Source: Knoellia koreensis
Lineage (GTDB): Bacteria > Actinomycetota > Actinomycetes > Actinomycetales > Dermatophilaceae
Direction: 5' to 3'
Assembly (NCBI RefSeq): GCF_013041615.1
Contig: NZ_JABEPQ010000002.1
Coordinates: 1-64,000, forward strand
Length of the DNA stretch: 64,000 bases
Shown here: positions 7,062 to 15,853 of the stretch, piece after piece
Layout: each line of letters starts with the position of its first letter
Position numbering within the stretch: the first letter of the stretch is position 1
Notes under the pieces: generated by a model
The model's database searches: none
The model's input: the letters and a program-made list of their open reading frames with translations, nothing else
What the model was told of the DNA's origin: nothing
Program-made: the position numbers and the translations under genes

Positions 7062-8516
7062 ATGTCGATCGCCAGCAGCCAGCCGCCCGTCGCCCACCGC
7101 ACCGCAAAGCCGGCCACGCGGCATACCGCACCGCTCGCCCATGCCCGGCACCACGCCCACCTGCGCCCCGTGCCCGACCACGCGGTCGAGCCCGCGCCGA
7201 GCCGGCGCATCGGTGAGGTCGGCACGGTGCCGGCCGTGGTGTCGGAGAACCTGCTCGTCCCCACGCTGACCGGGGCGGTCGACTACGCCAACTTCGACCA
7301 CGCCGCGTCAACCCCGGCCCTGGTGAGCGTGAAGGCGGCCGTCGACACGGCGCTGCGCACCTACTCCTCGGTGCACCGGGGCAACGGCTGGGCCAGCAAG
7401 GTGACGTCGGCCTGGTACGAGCAGGCGCGGGCCGAGGTGCGCAGCTTCGTCGGGGCGCGCGAGGGTGACGAGGTCGTCTTCACCCGCAACAGCACCGACT
7501 CGTTCAACCTGCTGGCACGCGCGCTGCCGCGTGACACCCAGGTGTTCGTCTTCGAGACCGAGCACCACGCGGCGCTGCTGCCGTGGGCGGCCCGGCGCAC
7601 CCACCGCCTGCCCGTGCCTGGCAGCGTCGCCGACGCCGAGACCCTGCTGCGGGCCGCACTCAAGGAGCACCACGGCCGCCACCGGCTCGTCGTCCTCGCC
7701 GGCGCCTCCAACGTCACCGGCGAGGTCTGGCCGGTGCGGCGGCTCGCGGCCATCGCACGGCGGGCGGGCGCGCGGGTCGTCCTCGATGCGGCGCAGTACG
7801 CGCCGCACCGGCCGGTGTCGCTGGACGACCTCGGCGTCGACTACGTCGTGCTGTCGGGGCACAAGCTCTACGCGCCGTTCGGCGCCGGCGTGCTCGCGGG
7901 CCGCGCCGACTGGCTCGACGCGGCTGCGCCCTACCTCGCGGGTGGCGGCGCGACGAAGGCCGTCACCGAGCGTGGTGTCGAGTGGCAGGCAGGTGCCGCC
8001 CGACACGAGGCCGGGAGCCCCAACGTGATCGGCACGATCGCGCTTGCGGCGGCGTGCAATGCGTTGCGCACCAACGGATCCGCGATCGAGGCGCACGAGA
8101 CCGAGCTGGGCGACCGGCTGCGCGAGGGGCTCAGCGCGATCGACGGGGTCGAGACCTACTCGATCTTCGGTCCGGACCACGAGCGGGTTGCCGTGGTGAC
8201 CTTCACGGTCGACGGGCTCGACTCCTCGCTCGTGTCGACGGTGCTCTCGGCCGAGCACGGGATCGGGGTGCGGGACGGGAAGTTCTGTGCGCACCTGTGC
8301 GTCGACGCACTGCTCGACGACCCGTATGCCGCGGGCCCGACGACCGCGGTCCGCGCCAGTGTCGGGCTGGCCACGACTGCCGAGCACGTCGAACGCCTCA
8401 TCGCCGCGGTGACGGAGCTGGCCGCACACGGCCCGCGGGCGGCATACGTCCACGGCCCCGGCGGCTGGGCGCCCCAGCACGACCCGCGCGCCCTGGACGT
8501 CGCCCGCCCCTGGTGA
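7062..8516 (+). CDS. Class V aminotransferase, cysteine-desulfurase-like
   Basis: A 484-residue PLP enzyme of fold type I. The PLP lysine is in LSGHKLYAPFGAGVL, the cofactor Asp in VLDAAQYAPH, and a Cys in GKFCAHLC lies where cysteine desulfurases carry the persulfide Cys. The first 70 residues are a low-complexity His/Pro/Ala-rich extension not typical of SufS/IscS. The ATG at 7062 has GAGGAG nine bases upstream. The SAM-IV leader ties it to sulfur or methionine metabolism; a plausible job is mobilising sulfur from Cys or a related amino acid, but the substrate is not deducible. It stands alone, without suf genes around it. Confidence 0.8.
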   Translation: MSIASSQPPVAHRTAKPATRHTAPLAHARHHAHLRPVPDHAVEPAPSRRIGEVGTVPAVVSENLLVPTLTGAVDYANFDHAASTPALVSVKAAVDTALRTYSSVHRGNGWASKVTSAWYEQARAEVRSFVGAREGDEVVFTRNSTDSFNLLARALPRDTQVFVFETEHHAALLPWAARRTHRLPVPGSVADAETLLRAALKEHHGRHRLVVLAGASNVTGEVWPVRRLAAIARRAGARVVLDAAQYAPHRPVSLDDLGVDYVVLSGHKLYAPFGAGVLAGRADWLDAAAPYLAGGGATKAVTERGVEWQAGAARHEAGSPNVIGTIALAAACNALRTNGSAIEAHETELGDRLREGLSAIDGVETYSIFGPDHERVAVVTFTVDGLDSSLVSTVLSAEHGIGVRDGKFCAHLCVDALLDDPYAAGPTTAVRASVGLATTAEHVERLIAAVTELAAHGPRAAYVHGPGGWAPQHDPRALDVARPW

Positions 8517-8518
8517 CC

Positions 8519-8580
8519 CAGCTTTTCCGCGTCATGCGGGAAGTTGAGGTTCGCATGCACTAGTAGCGCGAGTGAACCTC
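8519..8580. repeat. Palindromic intergenic repeat, family A, copy 1
   Basis: Just after the aminotransferase stop. It starts with CAGCTTTTCCGCGTCATGCG and continues into an inverted repeat GAGGTTC...GAACCTC (8546-8552 / 8574-8580). The same two modules recur at 9662-9723 in reverse order and at 55730-55817. It may act as a bidirectional terminator between the convergent genes, or be the end of a mobile element. Confidence 0.75.
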
Positions 8581-8613
8581 AAGGTTCGCGAGTGGAGTCT
8601 TCGTGGGGAGCGG

Positions 8614-9537
8614 TCAGGCCGCCGCGCGCTCCGCCGCGAGGGCGGCCCGAACCCGGGCCACGATCCGGCCCGGGACGTACAGGTCTGCCCAGGTGAACCT
8701 CACGACCACGTAACCGAGGCGCCGCAACTCGTCCTCGCGACGCTTCTCGGCGATGAGGGCCTCCGTGCCGTCCTCACCGCGGTACTTCTGCAGCCCGTCG
8801 AACTCCAGGAGCACCTTGCTCGCCTTGATGCGCAGGTCGACCCGCGCGACGAATCGCCCTCCCTCGTCGCTGATCTCGTACTGCGGCTCGACCTCGATGC
8901 CAGCCATGGCGAGCTCGACCCGAGTGCGAGACTCCCCGACTGACTCACTGCGCCCATCGGCATACGCGAGCATGGTCCGCACATGGCTCGACTTGGGCCA
9001 GCGCGTCACGAGCTCAGCCAGCTCCTCCACCTCGGCAATCTCGACCCGGGACTCGTGCAGCGCCTGGTCAAGAGCCACGATGCCGGCGATCGGCCCGTCC
9101 TCGAGGGCATGCAGCACCAGTGCCGCCGCGATGCCGGCGGCCCGCCCCGCCTCAGTGTCGACGGAGCCCAGCCAGTCGACCTTGGGGCGGGTTGTCCAGT
9201 GCTGAGCCACCCGTTCGGCCGTGACCGGCCGGGCGATGAGCGCCCGGCCGAGGTCGACGTCGAACACCGGCAACCCGTGCGCGACCACCGCCGAGCGGCA
9301 GATCAGCACCGCATCCGGGTGAAGCCGGGTGATGCCCGCCGTGAGGCGCCGATGAGCATCCTCCGCGCTGAGCGGCTCGGATGGGTGGAACGCGAAGAGG
9401 CTGCGCCCGAGGTGGTCGAGCACGGTCTCCCGCGCCAGCTCCACCAGCCTGAAGGAGCCGAGGCCGACCCGGCTTGCATCGCCAGTGGTGAACACGTCCC
9501 AGGGGCCGCGGTCGATGAGTTGCAGTTGCTTGTCCAT
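8614..9537 (-). CDS. DUF559 (Vsr-like nuclease fold) protein with AbiEi-like N-terminus
   Basis: 307 residues from the ATG at 9537 (the frame is open to 9570). The N-terminal two thirds resemble the winged-helix AbiEi-type regions seen in many actinobacterial DUF559 proteins. The C-terminal 110 residues are DUF559, related to very-short-patch-repair and restriction endonucleases: ARVDLRIKASKVLLEFDGLQ, then KRREDELRRLGYVVVRFTW. The VDLRI Asp, the LEFDG acidic pair and the KRRED Lys are candidate catalytic residues. It is flanked by inverted copies of repeat family A. Such genes are often multicopy and of unknown function in Micrococcales; this one could be a mobile or defence-associated nuclease, which is inference. 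Confidence 0.7.
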   Translation of the reverse strand: MDKQLQLIDRGPWDVFTTGDASRVGLGSFRLVELARETVLDHLGRSLFAFHPSEPLSAEDAHRRLTAGITRLHPDAVLICRSAVVAHGLPVFDVDLGRALIARPVTAERVAQHWTTRPKVDWLGSVDTEAGRAAGIAAALVLHALEDGPIAGIVALDQALHESRVEIAEVEELAELVTRWPKSSHVRTMLAYADGRSESVGESRTRVELAMAGIEVEPQYEISDEGGRFVARVDLRIKASKVLLEFDGLQKYRGEDGTEALIAEKRREDELRRLGYVVVRFTWADLYVPGRIVARVRAALAAERAAA

Positions 9538-9661
9538 GCGGCGCGACCCTGACAGGGCACCGGCGACCATGGAAGGGGGGCCGAGTGACCCTGTGGACGA
9601 GGTTCGCCCACGGGGCTGGCTGTGGACAGCCGGTGCGCGAGGAGCTTCGCTCGGGAACTGT

Positions 9662-9723
9662 GAGGTTCGCTCGGCTTAGTAGGCCGAGCGAACCTCGTTT
9701 TCCCGCTTGACGCGGAAAAGCTG
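9662..9723. repeat. Palindromic intergenic repeat, family A, copy 2
   Basis: A perfect 14-bp inverted repeat, GAGGTTCGCTCGGC (9662-9675) and its complement (9683-9696), with a 7-base loop, followed by GTTTTCCCGCTTGACGCGG and AAAAGCT. It is copy 1 in reverse orientation and ends nine bases before the RNase J stop, so it could also serve as that gene's terminator. Confidence 0.8.
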
Positions 9724-9731
9724 GGGCGGGG

Positions 9732-11417
9732 TCAGGCTTGGATGACGACGGGGATGATCATCGGGCGGCGGCGGATCTTGCCGCCGACCCAGCTGCCGAT
9801 TGCGCGACGCACGACCTGCTCGAGCTGGTGGGAGTCGGTGACCCCGTTGCCCGCCGCGTCGGCGAGCGCCTGCTCGATCTTGGGTCGCACCTGGTTGAAG
9901 ATCTCGTCGTCCTCGGCGAAGCCGCGGGCCTGGATCTCCGGCCCGGCGAGCACCTTCCCGGTCGCGGCGTCCATGACGACGATGACCGAGATGAAGCCCT
10001 CGTCGCGCAGGATGCGGCGGTCCTTGAGCAGCCCCTCGTCGAAGTCGCCGACCGCCGACCCGTCCACGTAGACGTACCCGGCGGGCACGGCACCGACGAT
10101 GCGGGCGCGGCCGTCGATGAGGTCGACGACGACGCCGTCCTCGGCGATGACGATGTGGTCGGCCGGCACGCCCGCGAGCTCGGCGAGCGCGGCGTTGGCG
10201 ACGAGGTGGCGCCACTCGCCGTGCACCGGCATGACGTTGCGGGGCTGGACGATGTTGTAGCAGTAGAGCAGCTCCCCGGCGCTGGCGTGACCACTCACGT
10301 GCACGCGGGCGTTGCCCTTGTGCACCACCGTCGCCCCGAGCCGCATGAGCCCGTTGATGACGCGGTAGACGGCGTTCTCGTTGCCGGGGATGAGCGAGGA
10401 GGCCATGAGGACCGTGTCGCCCTCGCCCACCTCGATGCGGTGGTCGCGGTTCGCCATCCGCGACAGCGCCGCCATCGGCTCCCCCTGGGAGCCGGTGCTG
10501 ATGAGGACCACTTCGTTGTCGGGCAGGTTGTCGAGCTTCTTGATGTCGACGAGCACGTTGTCGGGCACGTGCAGGTAACCGAGGTCGGCCGCGATGCCCA
10601 TGTTGCGCACCATCGACCGGCCGACGAAGGCGACCTTGCGCCCGGCCTTCTCGGCGGCGTCGAGCACCTGCTGCACCCGGTGCACGTGCGAGGAGAAGCA
10701 GGCGACGATGATGCGCCGCTTGGCCTCACGGAAGACCTTGTCGATCGCCGGCGCGATGTCCCGCTCGGGCGTGGTGAACCCCGGCACCTCGGCGTTGGTC
10801 GAGTCCGTCATGAACAGGTCGACGCCCTCCTCGCCCAGCCGGGCGAAGGCGCGCAGGTCGGTGAGCCGGCCGTCGAGCGGCAGCTGGTCCATCTTGAAGT
10901 CGCCGGTGTGCAGGATCGACCCACCGGGCGTGCGGACGAACACCGCGAGCGCGTCCGGGATCGAGTGGTTGACCGCGACGAACTCGCAGTCGAAGACGCC
11001 GAGCTTCTCGCGCATCCCCTCCTTCACGCCCAGCGTGTAGGGCGTGATGCGGTGCTCCTTGAGCTTGGCCTCGACCAGCGCCAGCGTCAGCATCGAGCCG
11101 ACCAGCGGGATGTCCGGCTTGAGCTTGAGCAGGTAGGGCACGGCGCCGATGTGGTCCTCGTGGCCGTGGGTGAGGACGACGGCCTGGATGTCGTCGAGCC
11201 GGTCCTCGAGGTACTCGAAGTCCGGCAGGATCAGGTCGACACCGGGCTGGTGGTCCTCGGGGAAGAGCACACCGCAGTCGATGACGAGCAGCTGCCCGCC
11301 GTACTCGATGACGGCCATGTTGCGGCCGACCTCGCCGAGGCCGCCGAGGGGGACGATGCGCACGCCGCCCTCGGGCAGCGGGCCGGGCAGGCTGAGCTCG
11401 GGGTGGGGGTGGCTCAC
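9732..11417 (-). CDS. rnj: Ribonuclease J
   Basis: A 561-residue metallo-beta-lactamase/beta-CASP ribonuclease that matures and degrades mRNA and rRNA in the cytoplasm. The zinc-binding HGHEDH is at residues 84-89, the beta-CASP region follows (SGHASAGELL, PRNVMPVHGEWRH), and the C-terminal domain is complete. The GTG at 11417 overlaps the dapA stop as GTGA and gives the usual actinobacterial length; the same frame is open far into dapA but only as a shadow. The dapA-rnj pairing is common in Actinobacteria. Confidence 0.95.
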   Translation of the reverse strand: MSHPHPELSLPGPLPEGGVRIVPLGGLGEVGRNMAVIEYGGQLLVIDCGVLFPEDHQPGVDLILPDFEYLEDRLDDIQAVVLTHGHEDHIGAVPYLLKLKPDIPLVGSMLTLALVEAKLKEHRITPYTLGVKEGMREKLGVFDCEFVAVNHSIPDALAVFVRTPGGSILHTGDFKMDQLPLDGRLTDLRAFARLGEEGVDLFMTDSTNAEVPGFTTPERDIAPAIDKVFREAKRRIIVACFSSHVHRVQQVLDAAEKAGRKVAFVGRSMVRNMGIAADLGYLHVPDNVLVDIKKLDNLPDNEVVLISTGSQGEPMAALSRMANRDHRIEVGEGDTVLMASSLIPGNENAVYRVINGLMRLGATVVHKGNARVHVSGHASAGELLYCYNIVQPRNVMPVHGEWRHLVANAALAELAGVPADHIVIAEDGVVVDLIDGRARIVGAVPAGYVYVDGSAVGDFDEGLLKDRRILRDEGFISVIVVMDAATGKVLAGPEIQARGFAEDDEIFNQVRPKIEQALADAAGNGVTDSHQLEQVVRRAIGSWVGGKIRRRPMIIPVVIQA

Positions 11418-12304
11418 AGCAGACCAGACTCCTTGAGCCCGGCGCGCAGCGCCTCCAGGTGCTCGGGCGGCGACTCGACCAGCGGCAGCCGCACCGTCGC
11501 GTTCTCCAGCACACCGGTCTCGACGAGCGCGGCCTTGGCCATGATCGCGCCCTGCGACGGCTTCATGATCGCGTCGACCGCGGGGATGAGGCGGGTGTGG
11601 ATCTCGCGCGCCCCCGCGAGGTCGCCGGCGTCCACGGCGGCCAGCATCGCGGCATACTCGCGGCCTGCGACGTGACCCACGACGCTGACGGTGCCCACGG
11701 CGCCCAGGGCGAGCCACGGGAGGGTGGTCGCGTCGTCGCCGGAGAAGTAGAGGAGGTCGGTGTCGGCGAGGACGTGGCTGGTGGCCCACGCGTCGCCCTT
11801 GGCATCCTTGACCGCCTTGACGGTGGGCAGCTGCGCCAGCTCGAGCAGCGTGGCCGTGTCGAAGGGGATGGCCGTGCGCCCGGGGATGTCGTAGAGCATC
11901 ACCGGCAGGTCGCTCACCTCGGCGACCGCGCGCACGTGCTGGATGAGTCCGGCCTGGGTGGGCTTGTTGTAGTAGGGCGAGACGAGCAGCAGCCCGGTGG
12001 CGCCGGCGTCGATCGCGCGCCGCGTCATCTCGACCGAGTGCGCGGTGGCGTTGGAGCCGACCCCCGCCACGACTGTGACGCGGTCGCCGACGGCATCGGC
12101 GACCAGACGCACCATCTCGATGCTCTCGTCGTCGGACAGGGTCGCGGACTCCCCCGTCGTGCCGTTGACGACGATGCCGTCGTGGCCGGTCTCGACAAGG
12201 TGCTCGGCCAGGCGCCTGGTGCCCTCGGGGTCGATGCTGCCGTCGGGTCGCATCGGGCTGACCATGGCGGTGAGAAGGCGCCCGAACGGGCTTGACGTGC
12301 TCAT
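11414..12304 (-). CDS. dapA: 4-hydroxy-tetrahydrodipicolinate synthase
   Basis: 296 residues, class I aldolase barrel. It condenses pyruvate with aspartate semialdehyde in the lysine/diaminopimelate pathway. The NGTTGES motif is at residues 47-53, Tyr138 in LYDIPGRT matches the catalytic Tyr, and Lys166 in [10 protein letters not shown] is the Schiff-base lysine. SPYYNKP is also present. It reads divergently from thyA and is translationally coupled to RNase J. dapB, the next enzyme, is at 16224-16973. Confidence 0.96.
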   Translation of the reverse strand: MSTSSPFGRLLTAMVSPMRPDGSIDPEGTRRLAEHLVETGHDGIVVNGTTGESATLSDDESIEMVRLVADAVGDRVTVVAGVGSNATAHSVEMTRRAIDAGATGLLLVSPYYNKPTQAGLIQHVRAVAEVSDLPVMLYDIPGRTAIPFDTATLLELAQLPTVKAVKDAKGDAWATSHVLADTDLLYFSGDDATTLPWLALGAVGTVSVVGHVAGREYAAMLAAVDAGDLAGAREIHTRLIPAVDAIMKPSQGAIMAKAALVETGVLENATVRLPLVESPPEHLEALRAGLKESGLL

Positions 12305-12445
12305 ACCTGCAGGCTAGCGCGCGGCGGGTGGGTGCCCACGTCGCCGCTCGCCCCACGACACGGATTTGGCGGTATGCCGTCGACGCGTGGCGGTCCTGCA
12401 CGTCACCTCCGGGCGTCGTCGCCGCCCGGTGTTAGCGTTCGGGAC

Positions 12446-13237
12446 GTGCAGCAGTACCTCGACCTCCTCGACCACGTCCTCACCACCGGCACCGAGAAGT
12501 CCGACCGCACGGGCACCGGCACGCGTTCGGTGTTCGGCTACCAGATGCGGTTCGACCTGTCCGAGGGGTTCCCGGTCCTCACGACCAAGAAGCTGCACCT
12601 CAAGTCGATCATCGGCGAGCTGATCTGGTTCCTGCGCGGCGACTCCAACGTGCGCTGGCTGCAGGAGCGCGGCATCACCATCTGGGACGAGTGGGCTGAC
12701 GAGAACGGTGACCTCGGCCCGGTCTACGGCTACCAGTGGCGCTCCTGGCCGACTCCCGACGGCGGGCACGTCGACCAGATCGCCAAGGTCATCGAGTCGA
12801 TCCGCACCAACCCCGACAGCCGCCGCCACATCGTGAGCGCCTGGAACGTCGCCGACGTCGACGACATGGCCCTCCCGCCGTGCCACACGATGTTCCAGTT
12901 CTACGTGGCTGACGGCAAGCTGTCCTGCCAGCTCTACCAGCGCTCGGCCGACATCTTCCTCGGCGTCCCGTTCAACATCGCGTCCTACGCGCTGCTGACG
13001 ATGATCGTCGCCCAGCTGACCGACCTCGAGCCGGGCGAGTTCGTCCACACCCTCGGTGACGCCCACCTCTACTCCAACCACCTCGACCAGGCGCGGCTCC
13101 AGCTGACCCGCGAGCCGTTGCCCCTGCCGACGATGAAGATCGCGCGCAAGGACGCCATCGACGACTTCGACCTCGAGGACTTCGAGCTCATCGGCTACGA
13201 GGCACATCCGTCGATCAAGGCGCCGATCGCGGTCTGA
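12446..13237 (+). CDS. thyA: Thymidylate synthase
   Basis: 263 residues, the standard ThyA length (264 in E. coli). It methylates dUMP to dTMP using methylene-tetrahydrofolate. The active-site Cys146 is in [14 protein letters not shown], with the folate/nucleotide-binding stretches [30 protein letters not shown] and [11 protein letters not shown]. The GTG at 12446 is chosen because it gives the family N-terminus [11 protein letters not shown]; the frame is open further upstream without homology. dfrA follows 45 bases later, a logical pairing because ThyA produces dihydrofolate. Confidence 0.96.
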   Translation: MQQYLDLLDHVLTTGTEKSDRTGTGTRSVFGYQMRFDLSEGFPVLTTKKLHLKSIIGELIWFLRGDSNVRWLQERGITIWDEWADENGDLGPVYGYQWRSWPTPDGGHVDQIAKVIESIRTNPDSRRHIVSAWNVADVDDMALPPCHTMFQFYVADGKLSCQLYQRSADIFLGVPFNIASYALLTMIVAQLTDLEPGEFVHTLGDAHLYSNHLDQARLQLTREPLPLPTMKIARKDAIDDFDLEDFELIGYEAHPSIKAPIAV

Positions 13238-13282
13238 TCCCGTCGCGCACCGGGCCCACCTCGCGGCATACCCTCGGTGACC

Positions 13283-13759
13283 ATGACCAACGTGACCCTC
13301 ATCGCGGCCGTGGGAAAGAACGGCGTCATCGGCGCCGACAACGACATGCCGTGGCACCTGCCGGAGGACTTCAAGTTCTTCAAGCGCACCACGATGGGGC
13401 ACCCGATGGTCATGGGACGCAAGACCTTCGACTCGATCGGGCGCGTGCTGCCGGGGCGGCGCACCATCGTCGTGACGCGGCAGGCGGACTGGCACCACCC
13501 GGACGTCGAGACGGCCCACTCGCTGTCCGACGCACTCGGGCTGGCCGGCCCGGCCGACGAGGTGTTCGTGTGCGGCGGCGGTGAGGTCTACCGCGCGGCG
13601 ATGCCGTGGGCGCAGCGGCTGCTCATCACCGAGGTCGACCAGTCGCCGGCCGGCGACGTGACGTTTCCCGAGATCGACCCGTCGCAGTGGACCGAGACCG
13701 AGCGCGACCAGCAGGACGGGTTCGCGTGGGTCACCTACGAGCGGAGCACCCGTGGCTGA
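13283..13759 (+). CDS. dfrA: Dihydrofolate reductase
   Basis: 158 residues. It regenerates tetrahydrofolate from the dihydrofolate produced by ThyA. Seen: LIAAVGKNGVIGADNDMPWH, the catalytic acid Asp29 in LPEDFKFF, the NADPH-binding MGRKTFDSIG and PGRRTIVVTR, and VFVCGGGEVYRAAM. The ATG at 13283 is preferred over an overlapping GTG at 13277. A copy of the CGGCATAC octamer lies 19 bases before the start. The last eight bases overlap the next gene. Confidence 0.95.
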   Translation: MTNVTLIAAVGKNGVIGADNDMPWHLPEDFKFFKRTTMGHPMVMGRKTFDSIGRVLPGRRTIVVTRQADWHHPDVETAHSLSDALGLAGPADEVFVCGGGEVYRAAMPWAQRLLITEVDQSPAGDVTFPEIDPSQWTETERDQQDGFAWVTYERSTRG

Positions 13760-14366
13760 GCACCAGCACGGCCACGCGCACGACCACGGCCACGCCCCCG
13801 GGCCGCTGGCCGACGCGAGCGTGCGGCTGGCGCGCGAGACCGACACCCCCGCGGTCGGCCTGGTCCAGGCGACGGTGTGGCGTGAGGCGTATGCCGCAGT
13901 GTTGCCGCAGGAGGTCCTCGACCAGTTCGAGCCCCAGGCCTTCGCGTCGGTGTGGCGGCGCTCCCTGGCAGCGCCCCCGGACGGCGTCTACCGGTTGCTC
14001 GTGGCGCTGGCCGGTGACCAGGTCGTGGGGTTCGCCTCGATCGGCCCGAGCCAGGACCCGGACGCCTCACCGGAGACCGGTGAGCTGACGGCGATCGCGG
14101 TGCACCCGCAGGCCCGGCGCGCCGGTCACGGGTCGCGGCTGCTCAACGCCGCCGTCGACACGTTGCGTGGTGCCGGTGCCGAGCTCGTCGCGACCTGGGT
14201 GCTGTCGACCGACGAGGACACGCGCGCTTTCCTTGCGGCGTCAGGGCTTTCGCCTGACGGCGCCTACCGCGACCGGGTCGTCTCGGAGGGCGGCGACACC
14301 GCCCGCGAGGTGCGGCTCCTGGCGAACATCACCCCTCCGGAGGACCCCGCGGCCGAGAGCCCGTGA
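13752..14366 (+). CDS. GNAT-family acetyltransferase with His-rich N-terminus
   Basis: 204 residues from a GTG that overlaps the dfrA end by eight bases. Residues 1-17 read MAEHQHGHAHDHGHAPG, an unusual HxH-rich segment that could bind metal ions. Then comes a GNAT fold with the acetyl-CoA loop in LTAIAVHPQARRAGHGSRLL (Q/R-x-x-G-x-G/S) and a typical C-terminal ending. The substrate is unknown. The position in a thyA-dfrA-GNAT-azlCD run gives no functional hint. Confidence 0.8.
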   Translation: MAEHQHGHAHDHGHAPGPLADASVRLARETDTPAVGLVQATVWREAYAAVLPQEVLDQFEPQAFASVWRRSLAAPPDGVYRLLVALAGDQVVGFASIGPSQDPDASPETGELTAIAVHPQARRAGHGSRLLNAAVDTLRGAGAELVATWVLSTDEDTRAFLAASGLSPDGAYRDRVVSEGGDTAREVRLLANITPPEDPAAESP

Positions 14367-15130
14367 CCGCCGCCGCCCTGGAGCCGCAACGCCGTCGACA
14401 GGTGTTGCGGCAGGCGGCGTCCGTGGCGGTTGCGACGGGCGCCTACGGCATCAGCTTCGGTGCCCTGTCGGTGGCGGCCGGGCTGGACATCTGGCAGACG
14501 CAGGTGCTGTCGCTGCTGCTGTTCTCCGGCGGCTCGCAGTTCGCGTTCGTCGGCATCATGGCCGGTGGCCCCACCGGTGCGGTCGCGGCGGTCGCGACGT
14601 CGACCCTCCTCGGTGTCCGCAACGGGCTCTACGGGCTGCAGGTCGCCCGGCTGCTCGAGGTGCGTGGACTGCGTCGTCTCCTCGCAGCGCAGCTGACGAT
14701 CGACGAGTCCACTGCGGTCGGCGTGGCCCAGCCCGAGGCGCGCGCGGGCCGGTTGGGCTTCTGGGCCACGGGTGGCGGGGTCTTCGTCTGCTGGAACGCC
14801 ATGACCCTGCTCGGTGCCGTCGTCGGCGACCAGCTCGGCGACCCGCGCACGTACGGCCTCGACGCGGCGGCGGCCGCCGCCTTCTGCGGCCTGCTCTGGC
14901 CGCGGCTGAAGTCGCGCGATGCGTTCGCCATCGCCGTCGTCGCCGGGGTGATCGCGGTCGTGATCGCACCGCATGCCCCCGCGGGGGTGCCGGTGCTGGT
15001 GGCCGCGTTCGCGGCGCTCATCGCGGCCTTCTGGGGCAACGCGCACCGCGACCCGGCGGCGCCGCACCACGGGGACGGCGAGGACGGCGCCGCGCCGGGG
15101 ACGACCGGCCCGCGAGAGGCCCGGCCATGA
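14363..15130 (+). CDS. azlC: AzlC-family branched-chain amino acid exporter subunit
   Basis: 255 residues, polytopic membrane protein of the AzlC family (VATGAYGISFGALSVAAGLD near the start; SGGSQFAFVGI motif). With the small AzlD partner it forms a branched-chain amino acid export system in the cell membrane. About five or six hydrophobic segments are visible before a soluble, acidic tail of some 25 residues. The GTG overlaps the previous stop (GTGA), and its stop overlaps azlD (ATGA). Confidence 0.88.
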   Translation: MTAAALEPQRRRQVLRQAASVAVATGAYGISFGALSVAAGLDIWQTQVLSLLLFSGGSQFAFVGIMAGGPTGAVAAVATSTLLGVRNGLYGLQVARLLEVRGLRRLLAAQLTIDESTAVGVAQPEARAGRLGFWATGGGVFVCWNAMTLLGAVVGDQLGDPRTYGLDAAAAAAFCGLLWPRLKSRDAFAIAVVAGVIAVVIAPHAPAGVPVLVAAFAALIAAFWGNAHRDPAAPHHGDGEDGAAPGTTGPREARP

Positions 15131-15441
15131 GCACCTGGACCGCCGTGCTGACTGCGAGCGTGCTCGCCTTCGTGCTCAAGTACCTCGGCTACGTCGTCCC
15201 GGCCCGCTGGCTCGACGGCGAGCGCACCACCCGCGTCACGTCGGCCCTGCCCATCGCCCTGCTCGCCGCGCTGGTGGCCGTCCAGACCTTCACCGGCACC
15301 GGCGGCGCCTTCGTGCTCGACGCGCGGGCGGCCGCGGTCGGGGTCGCGCTCGTCGCCCTGGCCCTGCGGGCCCCGTTCATAGTCGTGGTGGTGCTGGCCG
15401 CCGTGACCGCGGCCCTGTTGCGCCTCGCCGGGATGAGCTGA
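15127..15441 (+). CDS. azlD: AzlD-family small subunit of branched-chain amino acid exporter
   Basis: 104 residues with three or four membrane helices (starting MSTWTAVLTASVLAFVLKYL; VALRAP-like C-terminal helix FIVVVVLAAVTAALLRLAGM). AzlD proteins work with AzlC. Translationally coupled to azlC by an ATGA overlap; its stop lies only three bases from the stop of the convergent VOC gene. Confidence 0.88.
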   Translation: MSTWTAVLTASVLAFVLKYLGYVVPARWLDGERTTRVTSALPIALLAALVAVQTFTGTGGAFVLDARAAAVGVALVALALRAPFIVVVVLAAVTAALLRLAGMS

Positions 15442-15444
15442 GGT

Positions 15445-15819
15445 TCACTCCCACTCGCGGGCGTCCTCGACGAAGCTGTCCCCCGTCTGCACCGGCACCA
15501 CACAGAAGGGGACGCCGCCCGGGTCCGTCATCACGGCATACCCGTCGCGTCGCCGGACGAGGCTGGCGCCCAGGCCCTCGAGCCGCGCCACCTCGGCCTC
15601 GACGTCATCGGTCTCGATGTCGACGTGGATGCGCGGGCTGCCCTCGTCGAGCCGCTGCACCTCCAGGGCGAGGCTGCCCACCTCACCGACCGAGACGTAG
15701 CGTCCCTCCTTGTCGGGGATCGGCCGCACGCCCTGGACCCCGGCCCAGAAGGCGACCCCGGCCTCGAACGTGGCCGGGTCGTGGTCGATCAGGATGACTC
15801 CGATGCGCGAACGGTGCAT
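15445..15819 (-). CDS. VOC/glyoxalase-like domain protein
   Basis: 124 residues from the ATG at 15819 (the frame is open to 15888). A vicinal-oxygen-chelate fold: RIGVILIDHDPATFEAGVAF at the start, the repeated beta-alpha module with HVDIETDDVEAEVARLEGLG, and the ending YAVMTDPGGVPFCVVP typical of VOC/bleomycin-resistance-like proteins. Metal ligands and substrate cannot be assigned; these proteins are often of unknown role. Confidence 0.8.
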   Translation of the reverse strand: MHRSRIGVILIDHDPATFEAGVAFWAGVQGVRPIPDKEGRYVSVGEVGSLALEVQRLDEGSPRIHVDIETDDVEAEVARLEGLGASLVRRRDGYAVMTDPGGVPFCVVPVQTGDSFVEDAREWE

Positions 15820-15853
15820 GCGCTCACGGTATGCCGTGGGCCCGCCTCGCGCG

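Noticed and set aside
8519-9723. Insertion sequence around the DUF559 gene
   Set aside because: The gene shows no transposase motif and no clear target duplication; only a non-autonomous cassette is arguable.
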